Below, piece by piece: positions 11,432 through 23,270 of a stretch of 64,000 nucleotides of DNA. The DNA comes from Thamnaconus septentrionalis. Lineage: Eukaryota; Chordata; Actinopteri; Tetraodontiformes; Monacanthidae. The stretch spans positions 2,361,966 to 2,425,965 of the forward strand of contig CM020514.1 in assembly GCA_009823395.1 (NCBI GenBank), written 5' to 3'. The stretch's first letter is position 1, and every line of letters begins with the position of its first letter. The notes under the pieces were generated by a model. The model saw nothing but the letters and a program-made list of their open reading frames with translations, was not told the origin of the DNA and did no database searches. The position numbers and the translations under genes are program-made.

Positions 11432-12179
11432 CAACCATACAAAACTTTAACTTTCACCCCTTATCCCCCTGCCCGTTGCCATGTTTGCCTCACGCTACTC
11501 ACAACCCAAGATGAATGAAAACCTTCTTTGGAGCTTTTAGCTTTTCATCGATTGTTAAAGTCAAGGTTGCGTTGTGATTTTTTATTTTTTTTTTTCCTTT
11601 AAAAAAAGCAAAGACGAAAAAGAATTTTTCAACATTCGGCTTTTATATGGGACCTGCTGTACGTTGAGAAAGTACCTGCAACATGTGGGTTTCCAAGTAA
11701 ACACATCATTTTTAGATGCAGTGATGTGTTATGACCTTGCTTGATTTTGTAGTTGTTGTTGCTGTCGTGTGGTAGGAAAGGGAGTAAAGTTGCTGCCCAG
11801 TTGAGCTTAGGAGGGTCTTTATTGGTTGTTAATCCTTTAATGTTTTATTTCATTTCCTGTGTTGCTTTGACCTGCGTGCAGAAGCTGGCTAGTCAATGTC
11901 ACCGAGCTCATTATCGATTTCGCTCGAAGGACATACTTTCATTCGGATATCATAATTGTCCCCCAGATACATTTGTTTTGCTTCACCTTGTCCTTGAACA
12001 TGCAGCCACGTAATATTTTACTTGAGAGGTGAAATTGTGTGAAAGAAGTGCAGCAATGTATGAATGATGGAATTGCTGTATGTTTTGGTTCCCGCACTGC
12101 CAGGGTGAATGTTTTTTCTTTGGCACTGTCAATCAGAAAGCAGCACATGTTGATGCAGCCCAGAGCAATTTAGCACAGG
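11432..12179. other. No gene recognised
   Basis: AT-rich sequence with short chance frames. Confidence 0.55.
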
Positions 12180-13606
12180 CAGGGGTCGACAATAAGGGAT
12201 ATCACTGGCCCAACTATTGGAACCACTGGCCCGACTGAAGACGATGTAGTACCTATGCCCGGCCTGGTGTGGCGCCGTAAGTGTACTCCCAGAAGGCGGA
12301 GGAAGAAGAAGAACACCTGGGCGTTAAAAACGATGGTTTTTAAAAACTCCGGCCAAAGTGAAGATTTGCGAATTCTCCGTTTCTGCGGTTGCACGTGGAC
12401 ATTGATAACCGGGGTTTTGCGTTTCCAAAGGTCACTGCCTGCGACAAAGCATGTTCTCACGTCACACATGCGACCTGTGTTTACATTGGAAACAGTATGG
12501 ACGCAGTTGCAAGCGTTTTGGCGCAATTTCTCGTCCAGGCCCAGATTCTGCTCCACATACAAGAACAGAGACGGAGGACGACGTTCAGGACGGTTATTTT
12601 CCACCATATAATATTTCATGTTTGGTGGAAGTGACGTCGAGAGACGGAAGCTTACTCTGATTGGACAGGATTTGGGGAACTACTGCCACCCAACGGTGTG
12701 GCATGCTTATGAATGTGCTTAAAAACGCACTCATGCGGTTAGGTGTGGATGTTTTTTTTTCTTCTAAAAACGAGGTGGTGTGGACGCAAGTTTTTTTTTC
12801 TAGACGGAGGGGGAAGGATATTCGGTTTTACAAAAACCCTGCAACGTGTGGACAAGGCCTCAGAATAGATACAAAGATCGCTCGTGAAAAGACGGTGTGG
12901 ATAAACGGCAGACTTGAACTGATGCTTCCAGTTACTTTTAGAACACAAAGCCTTAAAAGGTCCATGTTAAGGTTGCCAGTAAAATTTCACCAACATGTTT
13001 GTCATTTAGGTTTCCTGCCTCAATATCCCAGTCCGCCGAGCCAAAAGAAAATCACTAAAAAGTCAAACAGGAGGTTTGCAAACCGCTTGTGTTGTGTTTA
13101 TTTTCACTTTGCTCACAGTCCACGAGCACCGTGTGTTATGTATAGTTTGCTGTATTGTTTGTTGTAGTGGAGGTTTAATGCGAAGACTGCAGGCTGATCA
13201 GCAGTAGCAGTAACAGGTTCGCTGTCCGACGCTGTTGTGGGTGGTGGTCGATGTCGACACCTCACGGCAGCTCAGACTTGTACGGCAGGGGGGGGGTTTA
13301 CAGCTGTGACGTCAGCGTTTCCAAAAATGAACACGAGCCGTGCAAGGAGGCGTTCGGCGGGAGCGAGCGAGATGTGTTTACGTCCCACGGAGAGCACAGC
13401 GCCGGCTGTCTTTGATCGGGATCACGTAGCGTGCTAGCGGTAGTTATCGCGACAATTTCACAGAAGTAATTGCAAATCACAGACCCACGGGGAATTAAGG
13501 TGAAATTAGATTTTTTTTAAGGACACTATTTTTTTTTTTTACTGGCCCCACCGGGCGGTTTTCAAAGTATGCCCAGGCCACCGGGCCAGTTATATTGTCG
13601 ACCCCA
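12180..13606. mobile_element. Composite TIR element, hAT-like
   Basis: The left end, ggggtcgacaat at 12182, is matched by the complement at the right end, attgtcgacccc closing at 13605. Just inside, both ends carry cactggccc or actggcccc motifs. Flanking octamers cacaggca and gtaaggca agree at the last five bases, a weak 8-bp duplication. The interior has two parts that also occur inside the element at 54946-55751, separated by about 570 bp absent from that copy. The long frames in this region (149, 118 and 168 codons) overlap on opposite strands and depend on T-tracts, so they are not called as genes. Confidence 0.6.
12298..12863. mobile_element. Probable nested TIR element inside the composite element
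   Basis: This block interrupts sequence that is nearly continuous at 55138-55290. It starts with aaaacgatggtttttaaaaa-type sequence and ends gtgtggacaaggcctcag. The motifs ttaaaaac...ccggccaaagtg and gtgtggac...gcctcag are those of a common fish miniature hAT family. Its exact ends were not resolved. Confidence 0.45.
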
Positions 13607-15360
13607 GTAAGGCAATGTGTGGCTGCTGAAATGAGCCTGTTTCTAAAAGGAGCGCGTGCCCTGTCAAGCTGACGTAAGCTGCTTCTCTTTTCTCTTGATA
13701 CTGTAAACTCTTTTGGAAATCCTTTATCGACTTTATAAGACTTTGTAGATAGTAGTGACTCCATAAAAGAGAGTAAATCGCTGGCAGTCGCTTGCAAAAC
13801 GAGCCCACTGTAACTTTACGATGGGGAGCATTTGCCAATGTCTGTGATGCTACTTATCCAGTGGCACTGAATATGCATAAAAAAAATCAGATTGCAGGGC
13901 CTGAAACTCAAATCTTTCAGCAGGTGGTCAAGGCCTCAAAACATTTGCTTCAGCTGAAACTCACATTTTATAAATATTGGATTTATTTCCGACTTTCCAT
14001 ATTTTCCGGAAAGCCTCGTTTTGATTACTGTGTCATTTATTTATCTTACGTTACAAAGTCAAACGTGTCTTTTTTTTTTAGCCTCAGATTTAAGTGAGTA
14101 TCCTGGTTGTATCTGACCTCTTTATTCATTGATGACCATCCTGCTAAGAGCCTTGCACCAATCGCGCCTGTTTCATTATGCCTCTTAACCCTGCAGTGGT
14201 GATGTCGAAGTGCGAGTCGCCGCCTGATGCGCCATGGTGGACTGCTGGGTCCTTTTGAAAGGTGCACTGCGCTGCTGTGTGATTAATAACCACATCGGTT
14301 TCGTGCAGTGCGATGCACGTTTTAGGGACTTGATTGGTGGAACCGAGAATCGTCTTCTCTCCTAAATCTCTAATTGGCCTTAAACACGATGAGTGCAACA
14401 TTAGGTTTAAGGTCGAGTCAGCGTTTTCGAGGCTTGGCGTGGGTCACAGTGCTCAATGCTAGCTTTCCAATAAGCACCTCGGTTGGTGAGAGCGGCCTCT
14501 GCTTTGTGTTGCATCTACCTTTACCGCACAAACATTTACCAACGTGGTCAGCATCACTGGTGTTGCACAAAGCAGTTTGCGGAAGAACGCCTATCGAGCG
14601 ACACAAAGCATCCGCTGCGCACATCCGCAGCTGAGAGACAGCGATGAAGATATAGAGACTCACGTACGTACGGCAGTGGCTGGAACATAATTCCCATGTC
14701 ACTCCGTGGAGACTGACAGTCGCACAGCCTCGTTACATAAAGGCCCTCAAAGAAGAGAACGCGCCACGCTCAACGTTGTGAAGCTGAAGAGATGAGACGA
14801 TGAAATTGTTCATTAACGAATACAATGCAGCCCTCAAGTGAGCCTTCGAGTGAACGCAATACCCTGCAACATGGCGAAATAAAACAGTGAAATTACGGAA
14901 GTGAAACTTCTGGCCGGGGAAGGTGGAGTCAGCAAGCAGTTCATTTCAAAATCCAGCTCGTGAACTGGTAAGGTTCCCACCTACCACAGTAACTGACAAA
15001 CTAACTAACAAAAAAAAAACACTATTTCATTTTTTTTCGACAGACCTCTGGCCCTTTCATCTTGCAGATGCCATCAACCTCCTTTCAAAAGCTTAAGCTC
15101 CACAGTTGCGACGCAATTGTGTGTCCTGTTCCCCAGACTAATAATATTGTCTAAAATCACAATATAAGCAACCTTGTGCCCAGTGTCTTCTTTTGTCCTT
15201 CCAAACACACAGTATTGGACGATCTCATTCTTTCATGAGGAGAAAAGCTTCTTTCGACCCTATTTTTCAAAATCTTATGAAAAGTTGACGTGGCCATGTC
15301 TCTCTTTGTGGTTAGACACAAATGTTCAGCAAATGTAGCTCTCACTGTTGAAACTGAATA
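13607..15360. other. No gene recognised; one CpG-richer patch
   Basis: A patch at about 14150-14650 is richer in CpG than its surroundings and free of recognised repeats. It could hold regulatory DNA, but no defined motif supports this. The 80-100-codon frames overlap on both strands and carry no domain. Confidence 0.45.
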
Positions 15361-15363
15361 GAT

Positions 15364-15418
<55 letters not shown>

Positions 15419-15420
15419 TA
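15361..15420. repeat. (GATA)n microsatellite
   Basis: About 13 tandem GATA units with slight interruptions at the ends. Confidence 0.95.
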
Positions 15421-16370
15421 GAATTCCATTTTAGGGTGGAGATATATTTTCAAGAAGGGTTTTGGTTTTGCCATCCAAAGGAATTGAGAAATGTAAAATT
15501 AGATATGTGTGTGTGTGTGTGTGTGATAAACTTTACATAAAAAAAAAACCTTTGAATATTTAACTTTATATTTAACTTTACAGATAAAGAATTCACTTTC
15601 AAGATACAACATTTTGTGCGAATCTGCAGAGCATATCAACACTTTCTCTGCAAGAGTAAAGAAATGCCTTTAAATTATTCACATTTTGGCTGTAGTCAGA
15701 TAAGTTTCACTGTTTCCCCCCCCCCCTTGTCAATCAGCCTCACATTGGGTGGCAATGAATATTTTATTCAAAATAACGTTTTAAAACATTTACAATGGTT
15801 AATAAGTTATTCGTCAGCGCTTTGCATTTAGTGCATTGTGTCCTGTGTCCTCCTACTGGTCTTTGAAGTTGAACGCAATAAAACTAATGGGTTCCCCAAA
15901 TATGGTTTTAATATATTCATCATGAATTAAGTAACAACCTGCGCTGCTGCCTCGGGCTTTTTAGACGCCGTTCCTCAGGAGAGACCCGGAAACCAGGCTG
16001 TGCCCCAAGTGGCTCCCACATCAATGTCAACGGTTGAATAACGCTCTGTTGTCGCAAAAGATCGACGGCGGAAGGTACCGCTGTATGCCGCTGCTGTTTT
16101 CTGTTGTATGCCTACATACCTGCAGCCTGAGGCGAGACACAGACTTGGGAAAATAAGTTTCAGACAGAATTCTTTGGATATTTTGCCACATGGTTCATGA
16201 AGCTCAGTGGCTGTGAGCCTGATGGCTCAAGTGAGGTTTACTTTAAGATTTGAGGTGAACGTCTTGTAATTACCAGTGGGTTTAGATTCCAGTAACTTTA
16301 ATTGTTTAAGATGAATGAAATGCAATGTCTGTTTATTCAGTTTTCATGGAAGAAGGCTTGGTAATGTATA
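15421..16370. other. No gene recognised
   Basis: A short (GT)n lies near 15505-15525. No coding evidence. Confidence 0.55.
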
Positions 16371-16378
16371 CCTTAATA

Positions 16379-16742
16379 CATATGTGTCAAACTTTGGCCA
16401 TACAAGGCAATACAAAACCACTACTAGAACTGGCCCGCCAGTATTGGACAGCACGTGTAACACTAATACTAAAAATCCCAGAATGCTCTGCTCAATCAGG
16501 ACAGGACATTCATTGAAGGATATTATTATTATTACTTAATTGGTTTATTGTTGTTACTTTATTTTGAAATTTACTGGAAAAATGTTACTTTTGAAATTTA
16601 AATCAGAAGGTCCACATAAAGAGGTTCACTGCTATATCTTATGGAAGATTTATTTTTTTTTTCAATAAATATCAATGTTGGCCTGCTACAATGTCCAAGT
16701 TTGAACTTTTGGCCCATTGTGTATTTGAGTTTGACACCCAGG
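16379..16742. mobile_element. Miniature hAT element with perfect 8-bp target duplication
   Basis: The octamer ccttaata occurs at 16371-16378 and again at 16743-16750, exactly flanking a 364-bp unit. The left end reads catatgtgtcaaactttggcc and the right end, on the complement, cctgggtgtcaaactcaaat, so both ends carry the gtgtcaaact motif typical of a widespread vertebrate hAT family. The 8-bp duplication is the hAT hallmark. No transposase is encoded. Confidence 0.85.
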
Positions 16743-16960
16743 CCTTAATAGATATACAGTATACATGTAATCCGATCACTCTGTATTAGTTGATCGTCAG
16801 TTTTTTTTTTTTTTTTAGCTATTAGTTAGACCAATCAGATTTGACAGGTGATTTCGACAGGTTGCTCCAGCTAAAGGGTTCAAAAAGATGTGTGCTATGG
16901 GCTTGAACAGCTGTAAACCAGCAAGATTATATTGCTGTGATGTAACCCAGTTCCAGACGT

Positions 16961-17222
16961 CCATGGTGGTGCAGTGGTTAGTACTGTCACAGACAAAGTA
17001 AGAAGACCATGGGTTCTGGGGTCTTTCTGTGTGTGGTTTTCCCATGCGAGGCAAATTGGGAGCTTTAAATGGGCTGTGTGTGTTAGTGTGAATGGTTGTC
17101 TATCTTTGTCTGTCAAGGTGGCCCTGTGATGAACTGACAAACAAGTCCAGGGTGTCACCCTGCCTTCGGCCCATGTGAGTGCAGGAGAAAGTGCATAGAA
17201 GTATGGGGAAGAATGAAGTGTA
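16961..17222 (+). mobile_element. tRNA-headed SINE copy
   Basis: Starts with tggtggtgcagtggttagta (box A-like) and then follows, in order, the landmarks of the fuller copy at 38205-38575: the gggttc region, tttctgtgtgtgg, gtgaatggttgtct, ggccctgtgatgaactgac, and the gtccagggtgtcaccctgcc block. It is diverged and ends in a shortened gaatgaa tail. Confidence 0.8.
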
Positions 17223-18489
17223 ATTGATTGATCGGATGCGTGGACAGATGGTCGACTTGCAACAATGAGCAAGGTTTGCTTGGTCAAAAAAAATATATAT
17301 TTTTTTTTTGCCACTAGTGAGTCTTAGTTTTATTTTTAAATAAATAAAATGAATATTAGTTTTATTCTTATATTCTTATGGAACTTTTTCGAAGCAGCCT
17401 GGTGTAGTTTTCTCCTGGCTTTAATCGCACCTAATGTTACGCTGATAATGGTTATGAAACCCAGTGCATGTTTTCTGGTCCCTTCTTTTGGAGGCTGGAA
17501 AGATTAAAAAAATAAAAAAATAAAAAAATAGTTCAGTTGAAATCTGTGTTCCAACTGCCGTGCAGAAAAGCACTTCTTTTAGGGAAGGTGTCATCTCGTT
17601 GGAGACGTATGTGGAGGAAATAGGGCAGCAATCTCAGTAAAATGCATGCAGGGCATGAGAGAGGCTGAGATTTGGGAAGCCAAATGTTGGACTCACCATC
17701 TCAGGCATTTTGACAACCGTGAACAATCACATCGCAGACCTAACAACCCAAAAAAGCAAGTAAGTTGTATATAGATATATATAGATTTTATTTTTTATTT
17801 TTCACACAGCATTCACAATGATTGCTCAGACTCAACTGAGAAGAGGTGTGAGAGAAAAAGCTTTTTTTTTTTTCCAACTGTTGCTCTCCCCTTCTCCGAT
17901 GTTTTCTTTTTGTCTTTCGTACTGCAAAGTTGAATCGCTGAGCACTGAAGAGCCGGCTGGCTCAGAAAGAGAACAATTTAACGTCTGCATATCAGGTTCT
18001 CAATGGGTCCATCTCCCCTGCGCAAACGCTAACCAACACAGACGGGCCTACGAACACGCAACTCCCAGAGCCTAATGCTTTATGCACAGAAATGTACAAA
18101 GGTCAAAGGTTGCAGAGCAACACAACTGACGCCTTCACACTTTTCCTCCGTGAGATCATTTTAAAGTGCAACAACAACACTGAAAATGCCAGTCCAAGTA
18201 TCTGAGTATCGCTTTGCTGTCGTCAAGGCACAACAGCAAAGCAAACAGCCAGGAAGCCGCGTGGATCACAGCTGCTGCCTGCCGGTGACTTCTTGTTAAA
18301 TGATAAATCGTGTTTGCCGAAAGCAGGATGCTCACAGAAACAAGCAGGATATTTACAGATATGGAACTCGCACGTTGACGCACATTCAGCCGCAGAACAT
18401 TTTGGGGACGGCGCTGCCTCGGCAACACTATCCAGCGCCGCCGGTGAAATGTGAAGCGCGGAAAACGCTGTGATAAATGGACGTGGCTG
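17223..18489. other. No gene recognised
   Basis: Poly-T and A-rich tracts at 17290-17350 and 17510-17530. Overlapping frames at 17818-18492 show no domain. Confidence 0.5.
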
Positions 18490-18930
18490 CAAACTTAAAG
18501 AGCGCTTATAGACAGTCTACATAATTAGCATAATTACTTCCAGTCCGCCCATCCATAAGCTGCTCTAAAACGGACAGCTTGGAGTCCAAGTGTCTGTGCT
18601 TGCCCTGAAGGACCAAGATTTTGCTTCGGCCCATTTTTGAGACTGCTCGGGTCGCAAGTTTGTCCGCATTCCGAGGCTTCCGTGAACTGGAGGCCATCGC
18701 TAAGTCCTCATTAAATTTCATTTCCGCTGTGTCGGGACGGAGGATTAGGAGCGGCGGGAGATATCGCTCCCTTTAGATAATTGTGTCTGAGCGATCCTTC
18801 AGACCAGCGAATGGTACATTGCCATGTACTCGAATGAGGGCTCTTTGTTCTGTGGTTTGCTTCCATTAAACGCATCATTGTGACTTTATGTAAAGGAGCA
18901 GAGAAAGGAAGCTTTAATGCACCGGTGTTA
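18490..18930. promoter_or_regulatory. Candidate conserved or regulatory patch (hypothesis)
   Basis: A repeat-free stretch that differs in texture from its surroundings. Homeodomain-type taattag/taatta motifs occur at about 18523-18536, followed by a balanced, CpG-containing segment. On the minus strand it contains a 71-codon frame (18721-18506) with a Lys/Arg-rich start and a leucine-spaced stretch, KILVLQGKHRHLDSKLSVLE. It could be a non-coding element or, less likely, a small exon. Only cross-species alignment can decide. Confidence 0.3.
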
Positions 18931-19650
18931 AAGAGGCGGGATTTCTTTCTACTTGAAGCGACTAGACTTTCTTTTTTCTTTTTTTCCTGTGCCTGAGTGG
19001 TTCCATTTTTTATCTTCACCGAAATCAATTTCTCAGCCGCAGATGAGACTATTACCTTTACACCAGATTGACAGATTGTTCTCCATTTATCCTCTTTTGT
19101 CATCACTCACTTTGACTCGTCCCGCTGCTCTCTCTCTCACTCTCTCTCTCGTTGGAGATACGACGCTGGAAAATGAAATGTTTAGTGTAGCTTGGAAATG
19201 GCAACGTGCTGCTTTTACGTTTGACTTGTAAAGTAGAACTTAAACAAACGGATGAGGCAGAACTAGTTTTAAACGTAGGGCTCTCGTGTACATTTTTTTT
19301 TTTCCATAAAAGCAACGTAAAGTGAAATTTAATAATGTCAATCAAGGTGAATCAAGATGAACCTTGTTATCTGTGTGGGTGTTCCAGACTACACAGTTAA
19401 CAGAGGTAAGTTACATAGAGTGGAACCATCCATTCCAGCAGGAGAATAACCAGAACTGGTTCCCAGTGGGGAACAACAAAAAGGTCTCATTCCTTATTCC
19501 CTTATTTTATTTTTCCCTGGGACATATTCTCATTGGGATCCAACTCACTTCTCAGTTGTGCTCTTTATCCAGGATGATATGATCGTTTCAAGTGGCATTG
19601 CAAGAAAGGGAAGGTTTTGAGGTGAAACCAGTTTTATTGCTGATGAAGGT
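18931..19650. other. No gene recognised
   Basis: A short CT-rich run lies at 19128-19148. The 131-codon minus-strand frame at 18711-19106 shows no domain. Confidence 0.5.
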
Positions 19651-19654
19651 CTGT

Positions 19655-19850
19655 GGGCAATACGGCGTCAACAGTGGTTTGTCTCACAGCCAAGAGGGTT
19701 GTGGGTTTGATCCCCAGGCCTGGGTCCTTTCTGTGTGGAGTTAGCATTTTCTCTCTGGGTAATCCGTCTTCCTCCGGCATTCCGAAAAATATGCACATGA
19801 GATGTTTTGGGAACTCTAAATTGCAGTGACTGCAAGTGTGAATGATTGTT
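19655..19850 (+). mobile_element. tRNA-headed SINE, truncated copy
   Basis: Contains the box B-like gtgggtttgatcc, then aggcctgggtcctttctgtg and gtggagttagcattttctct, in the same order as the fuller copy at 38205-38575 (opposite strand there). The 3' half with the L2-like tail is missing. Confidence 0.75.
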
Positions 19851-21129
19851 TGGCCCAATCCCAATTCTTGTCTTAACCTCAGCCTTAACACTCAATATCC
19901 TCCCTGTAGTCTAATTTAAGTGGCCCTCAACACCAAGTGTTGTCAAGGGCTATTTTGTGACTTTGAAATGGGACAGCCTTCAACAAAGAACAAGGCACTG
20001 ACATCATCAGTTGTCATCCATTATTGTTGACGTAAAAAGATAAAGATGCAAGGTATTTTCCGACAGCAGAACCACCAACAAACACATGCAGACAGCAACT
20101 GCGTTTGTATGTTAATTGTGAAGGTAGAAGAAGACGATTTTCCCTGGTCATATTGAGCTGAACATCATCGTATAGCACGGCATAGAACAATGAAACATCA
20201 GTTGAAAAAAACTATGCTGTACTGTTAATGCGAGTAAATAACATGACAAACGGGGAAAAACAACATTTCTAAACTCAGTGGTATCAAAATATGGCTTGAC
20301 GGTACCAGTGCGGCTTCTGATTTAAACTCGTCAAAATAAATGTCATGCAACAAGCAGGTAAATAATCCAAGAAAATACATAAAAAACGCAATACAATCGT
20401 TTTGTACAATTTTTAGATCTGTTCTAACAAAGGAAACAGGCATTCTGGGAACACATTTACTGCCAAGATTGTGACGCACAAGCACTTTTGGCAAAGCAAG
20501 GATTTTTGAGACTGGAGGTTGAGGGAGGAATGGGGACTCACCCTTTGTCTTTCTATGTGATCCTGCCATTATTTTGGGCACTGGCCAAGCGTGTGCAGGA
20601 GAAGATATGATAGAAAATACCAATAGAATAGAATGTAAAAGCGGGACAAAGACTAAACAACAACGTCTGTGACATTTGCCACATATTCCTGTCACAGACA
20701 TATCGAAGGTTTGTCGGTTTGTCACCGGCACAAGTGAAGTAGGTGTCACCGCCGACGTTCAATGGCGTGCCTGCATGGTATCTCATGTTTGTTTATGTAC
20801 GTGCCACGAGCGATTCTGAATTGAGAAGCCACCGCCGACTGCCAACTCCCTCTTGGTAGCGCTGTTACCTGCAGCGATCTCACAGCAGCACCGAGGAGCG
20901 AGACTCTCAGTTCGCGCGGTTACACACGGAGCTGTCATGAACCCTGAGGTTTTGTCCCATTTTGTTTGAGTTTCCTCCGTCCCGTTAACAACATGTCCAG
21001 AGATTCCAGCTGTGCTGTCACATTTGCATTAACGCACACATGGAAAGGTTTGCAGTTGGTGAAAGCTTTGCTGAGAGATAATGCCTCATTTGTTCAGCCT
21101 CACATCTTTCTGTTGAAGGTCCAGACTGT
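19851..21129. other. No gene recognised; possible degraded transposon
   Basis: cccaatcccaattcttgtc at 19856 resembles the end of a fish TIR element, but no convincing partner end was found. The 174-codon minus-strand frame at 20225-20749 lies here. Its translation is rich in Val, Leu, Phe and Pro with no domain. Confidence 0.4.
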
Positions 21130-21144
21130 AAAAGGTGCCTGTTA

Positions 21145-21225
21145 TAAATATATATATACACACACACATATATATATATATATGTATATATGTATATATG
21201 TATATGTATATATGTATATATGTAT
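21145..21225. repeat. (TA)n / (GTATAT)n microsatellite
   Basis: Alternating TA with interspersed CACA and GTATAT units. Confidence 0.9.
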
Positions 21226-21329
21226 TGGGAGAGGGAAGGTGAGCGAAAGAGTGCTGGAATCTAACATGAAACCACTTGATCTTGCTATTTCTACTTCAAA
21301 ATCTCCAAATATTACAAACTCAACCTTTA

Positions 21330-21387
21330 AAGAAAGCCCGTCTGACAGTGGCCTAAATACGAACCACACTGTCAGACGGGCTTTCTT
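21330..21387. repeat. Short perfect inverted repeat (hairpin)
   Basis: A 21-bp left arm (21330-21350, starting aagaaagcccg) is perfectly complementary to 21367-21387, leaving a 16-nt loop. Outside the perfect stem the sequences acctttaa and ttaaaggt continue the pairing after a short bulge. It could fold as a pre-miRNA-sized hairpin if transcribed, or be a template-switch scar. Confidence 0.8.
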
Positions 21388-22169
21388 AAACATTTTAAAG
21401 GTGGCCAACTACACAGAGCTTCTTTGTCTCGTATGTCCATGGTTTTAGAAAGGGGAAATGAAAAGCCCTGCTTCTGCATCTGAGTTTATTTGTCTCTCAT
21501 TCAGCTGTGAGGCTGTGTGGCTCTACTCTGAACGGCTCTACTTTGTTTACTGCCAGGCATTAATAGTGTCAGTGGTGGCTTGCCACCATTCATTTTAAAG
21601 AGTGTGTCACTCTACAGGATGTCAACGGTCCTATAACTCAAAATGTGTTCCATTCCATCAGAGCTGTTGCTTTTTTTCTTCATACCTATTGTCTCTTCAT
21701 CCATTGAGATAGCTGTTAGGTGATGCAATCCAATGAAACTTTAAGAGCCATTTGATTCTCTCCAGGTACAGCAGTTTATTTCCACGTTGGAGATACGTGC
21801 ACGAGGTCAGCTGCAAATTTGATGTCTGTACTGTATTGTCCATAGCTGTGGATATGGATTGTCTGTCTCTGTTATAATAAACTGCCACTTTGCCTAAAGT
21901 GTGTTCTGCCTTCACCCTGGGATTCCCGAAATCCTGAATTCAGTGACGTTAGAAAATGGATAGATGTAAAAATGAAATGCTGTCAATCTAGAGGGTTGGC
22001 AAGATGAAGATGGATGAGTCCAATTTCAGGGTTGAAATTGTTTTGTTTGCTCACAAACACAAGCACAATCTTGTCACACTTCACACAGCTTTTTATAATT
22101 AATGCAAGTATCAGTTTGGCTTCAGTAGACATCTATACCTCATTAAACCTTTTACCTCCCTTGTTATTT
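21388..22169. other. No gene recognised
   Basis: Only short frames and no recognised repeat. Confidence 0.55.
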
Positions 22170-22204
22170 CATTCATTCATTTTCCATACCCGCTTCTTAC
22201 TCTT
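22170..22204 (-). mobile_element. SINE 3'-tail fragment
   Basis: cattcattcattttccatac followed by ccgcttctt matches the reverse-strand 3' tail of the SINE at 38205-38575. Only the last 35 bp are present, as expected of an extreme 5' truncation. Confidence 0.6.
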
Positions 22205-23268
22205 GTTTTTTTTTTCTTCAAATAACTATGTTTAAAAAAAATAAATAAATGGCTTCATCTCTTTATAGCAAGGAGAAAATGATTTTGGTTCATTTGACTC
22301 TGTTTCAGCTTCTAAATTGTAAAATGACCCAGAAATATCAGAATTGTGCTCACTTTCCCCCTCCACTGATTTTTGCTGGCATCGATTTGCGTTCAGCTCG
22401 GCATTTCAAAACGAATGGATGAAGATAACGGAACAAATGTGGACAAGTTAGAACTTTGGGCATTTTTAAATTTTAAAACTATTGTTTTAAAATTTGAAAG
22501 GAGTGTGAAATGTGCATCAGACGTTGCAATCGTTTGCCACCGTGTCCTGCAAATGCAGTGCGCTGAATGAATCTCACCACAAAGAAGCCTTAATGAGTAG
22601 CGTGTCTTGGCTGGGAATGTTGCACTGTGCATCATTCCCAGCAGTGCACAACGATAATGAGCACTGTTCTTTTCATTTGAGTCGTGGTGAGGGGCCTGAT
22701 TGCTGGAACGCACGACAAACGCTCCACACTTCATTCCCTGAACCACGCTAGCTTCAACAACTGTGCTCTGTGCTGAACCACTTTTGTCTCGGATAAAAGA
22801 CGAGCCTCTGCTCTTGAGTTTGGATGGTGTCGGCTCACGTGGACGATTGCCAAAGTCCATCCAAACAGTTCCGCACATTGTTTTGGACGTTCTCTTTTCT
22901 CCCCTCGGCACTTTATATTTTGCATTTCGCCCTGTCATGTTCCCTTTTATGGGTAATTTGTTTTGTAGCTACACCGGAGAAATAGCGGAAGGTCAAGAAG
23001 TGAGGCTTGGAAAGAGAGTCCCAAATGTGGAATAAAACAGCAACCGTTCTTCTGGATGTGCCGAATAATTCAAATGAGTGCAGGGAAAGGATTGGCCCAG
23101 AAGAGTCATTCGCCAAATCGTTCAGTTCCCTAGTAGTTCTCACCTGCAGGACCGCGCAGTGCTGTTGCTTTCACAGCTATACGTCCTGATGTTTTTTGAG
23201 AATTCCTTGCTAAATGTGAACAAGAGCTCAGAAGAATGAAGGAACAAAGAAGGACTGCTAGAACAAGG
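22205..23268. other. No gene recognised; overlapping inverted repeats
   Basis: A small inverted repeat lies at 22610-22642 (gctgggaatg and its complement cattcccagc, 13-nt loop), and a second overlapping pair is gttgcactg with cagtgcacaac. The 181-codon minus-strand frame at 22393-22938 shows no domain. Confidence 0.45.
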
Positions 23269-23270
23269 TA

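Noticed and set aside
12661..13167. 168-codon plus-strand frame and overlapping 149- and 118-codon frames nearby
   Set aside because: All lie inside the composite TIR element, run through T-tracts and overlap each other on opposite strands.
20225..20749. 174-codon minus-strand reading frame
   Set aside because: The translation has no recognisable domain, the region looks like degraded transposon or filler, and no splice or promoter context is visible.
19851..20830. Full TIR transposon starting cccaatcccaattcttg and ending near gaattgagaagcc
   Set aside because: The two ends agree too poorly, and no target duplication could be found.
22393..22938. 181-codon minus-strand reading frame
   Set aside because: Overlaps several other open frames and a pair of inverted repeats, shows no domain and has no exon-like boundaries.
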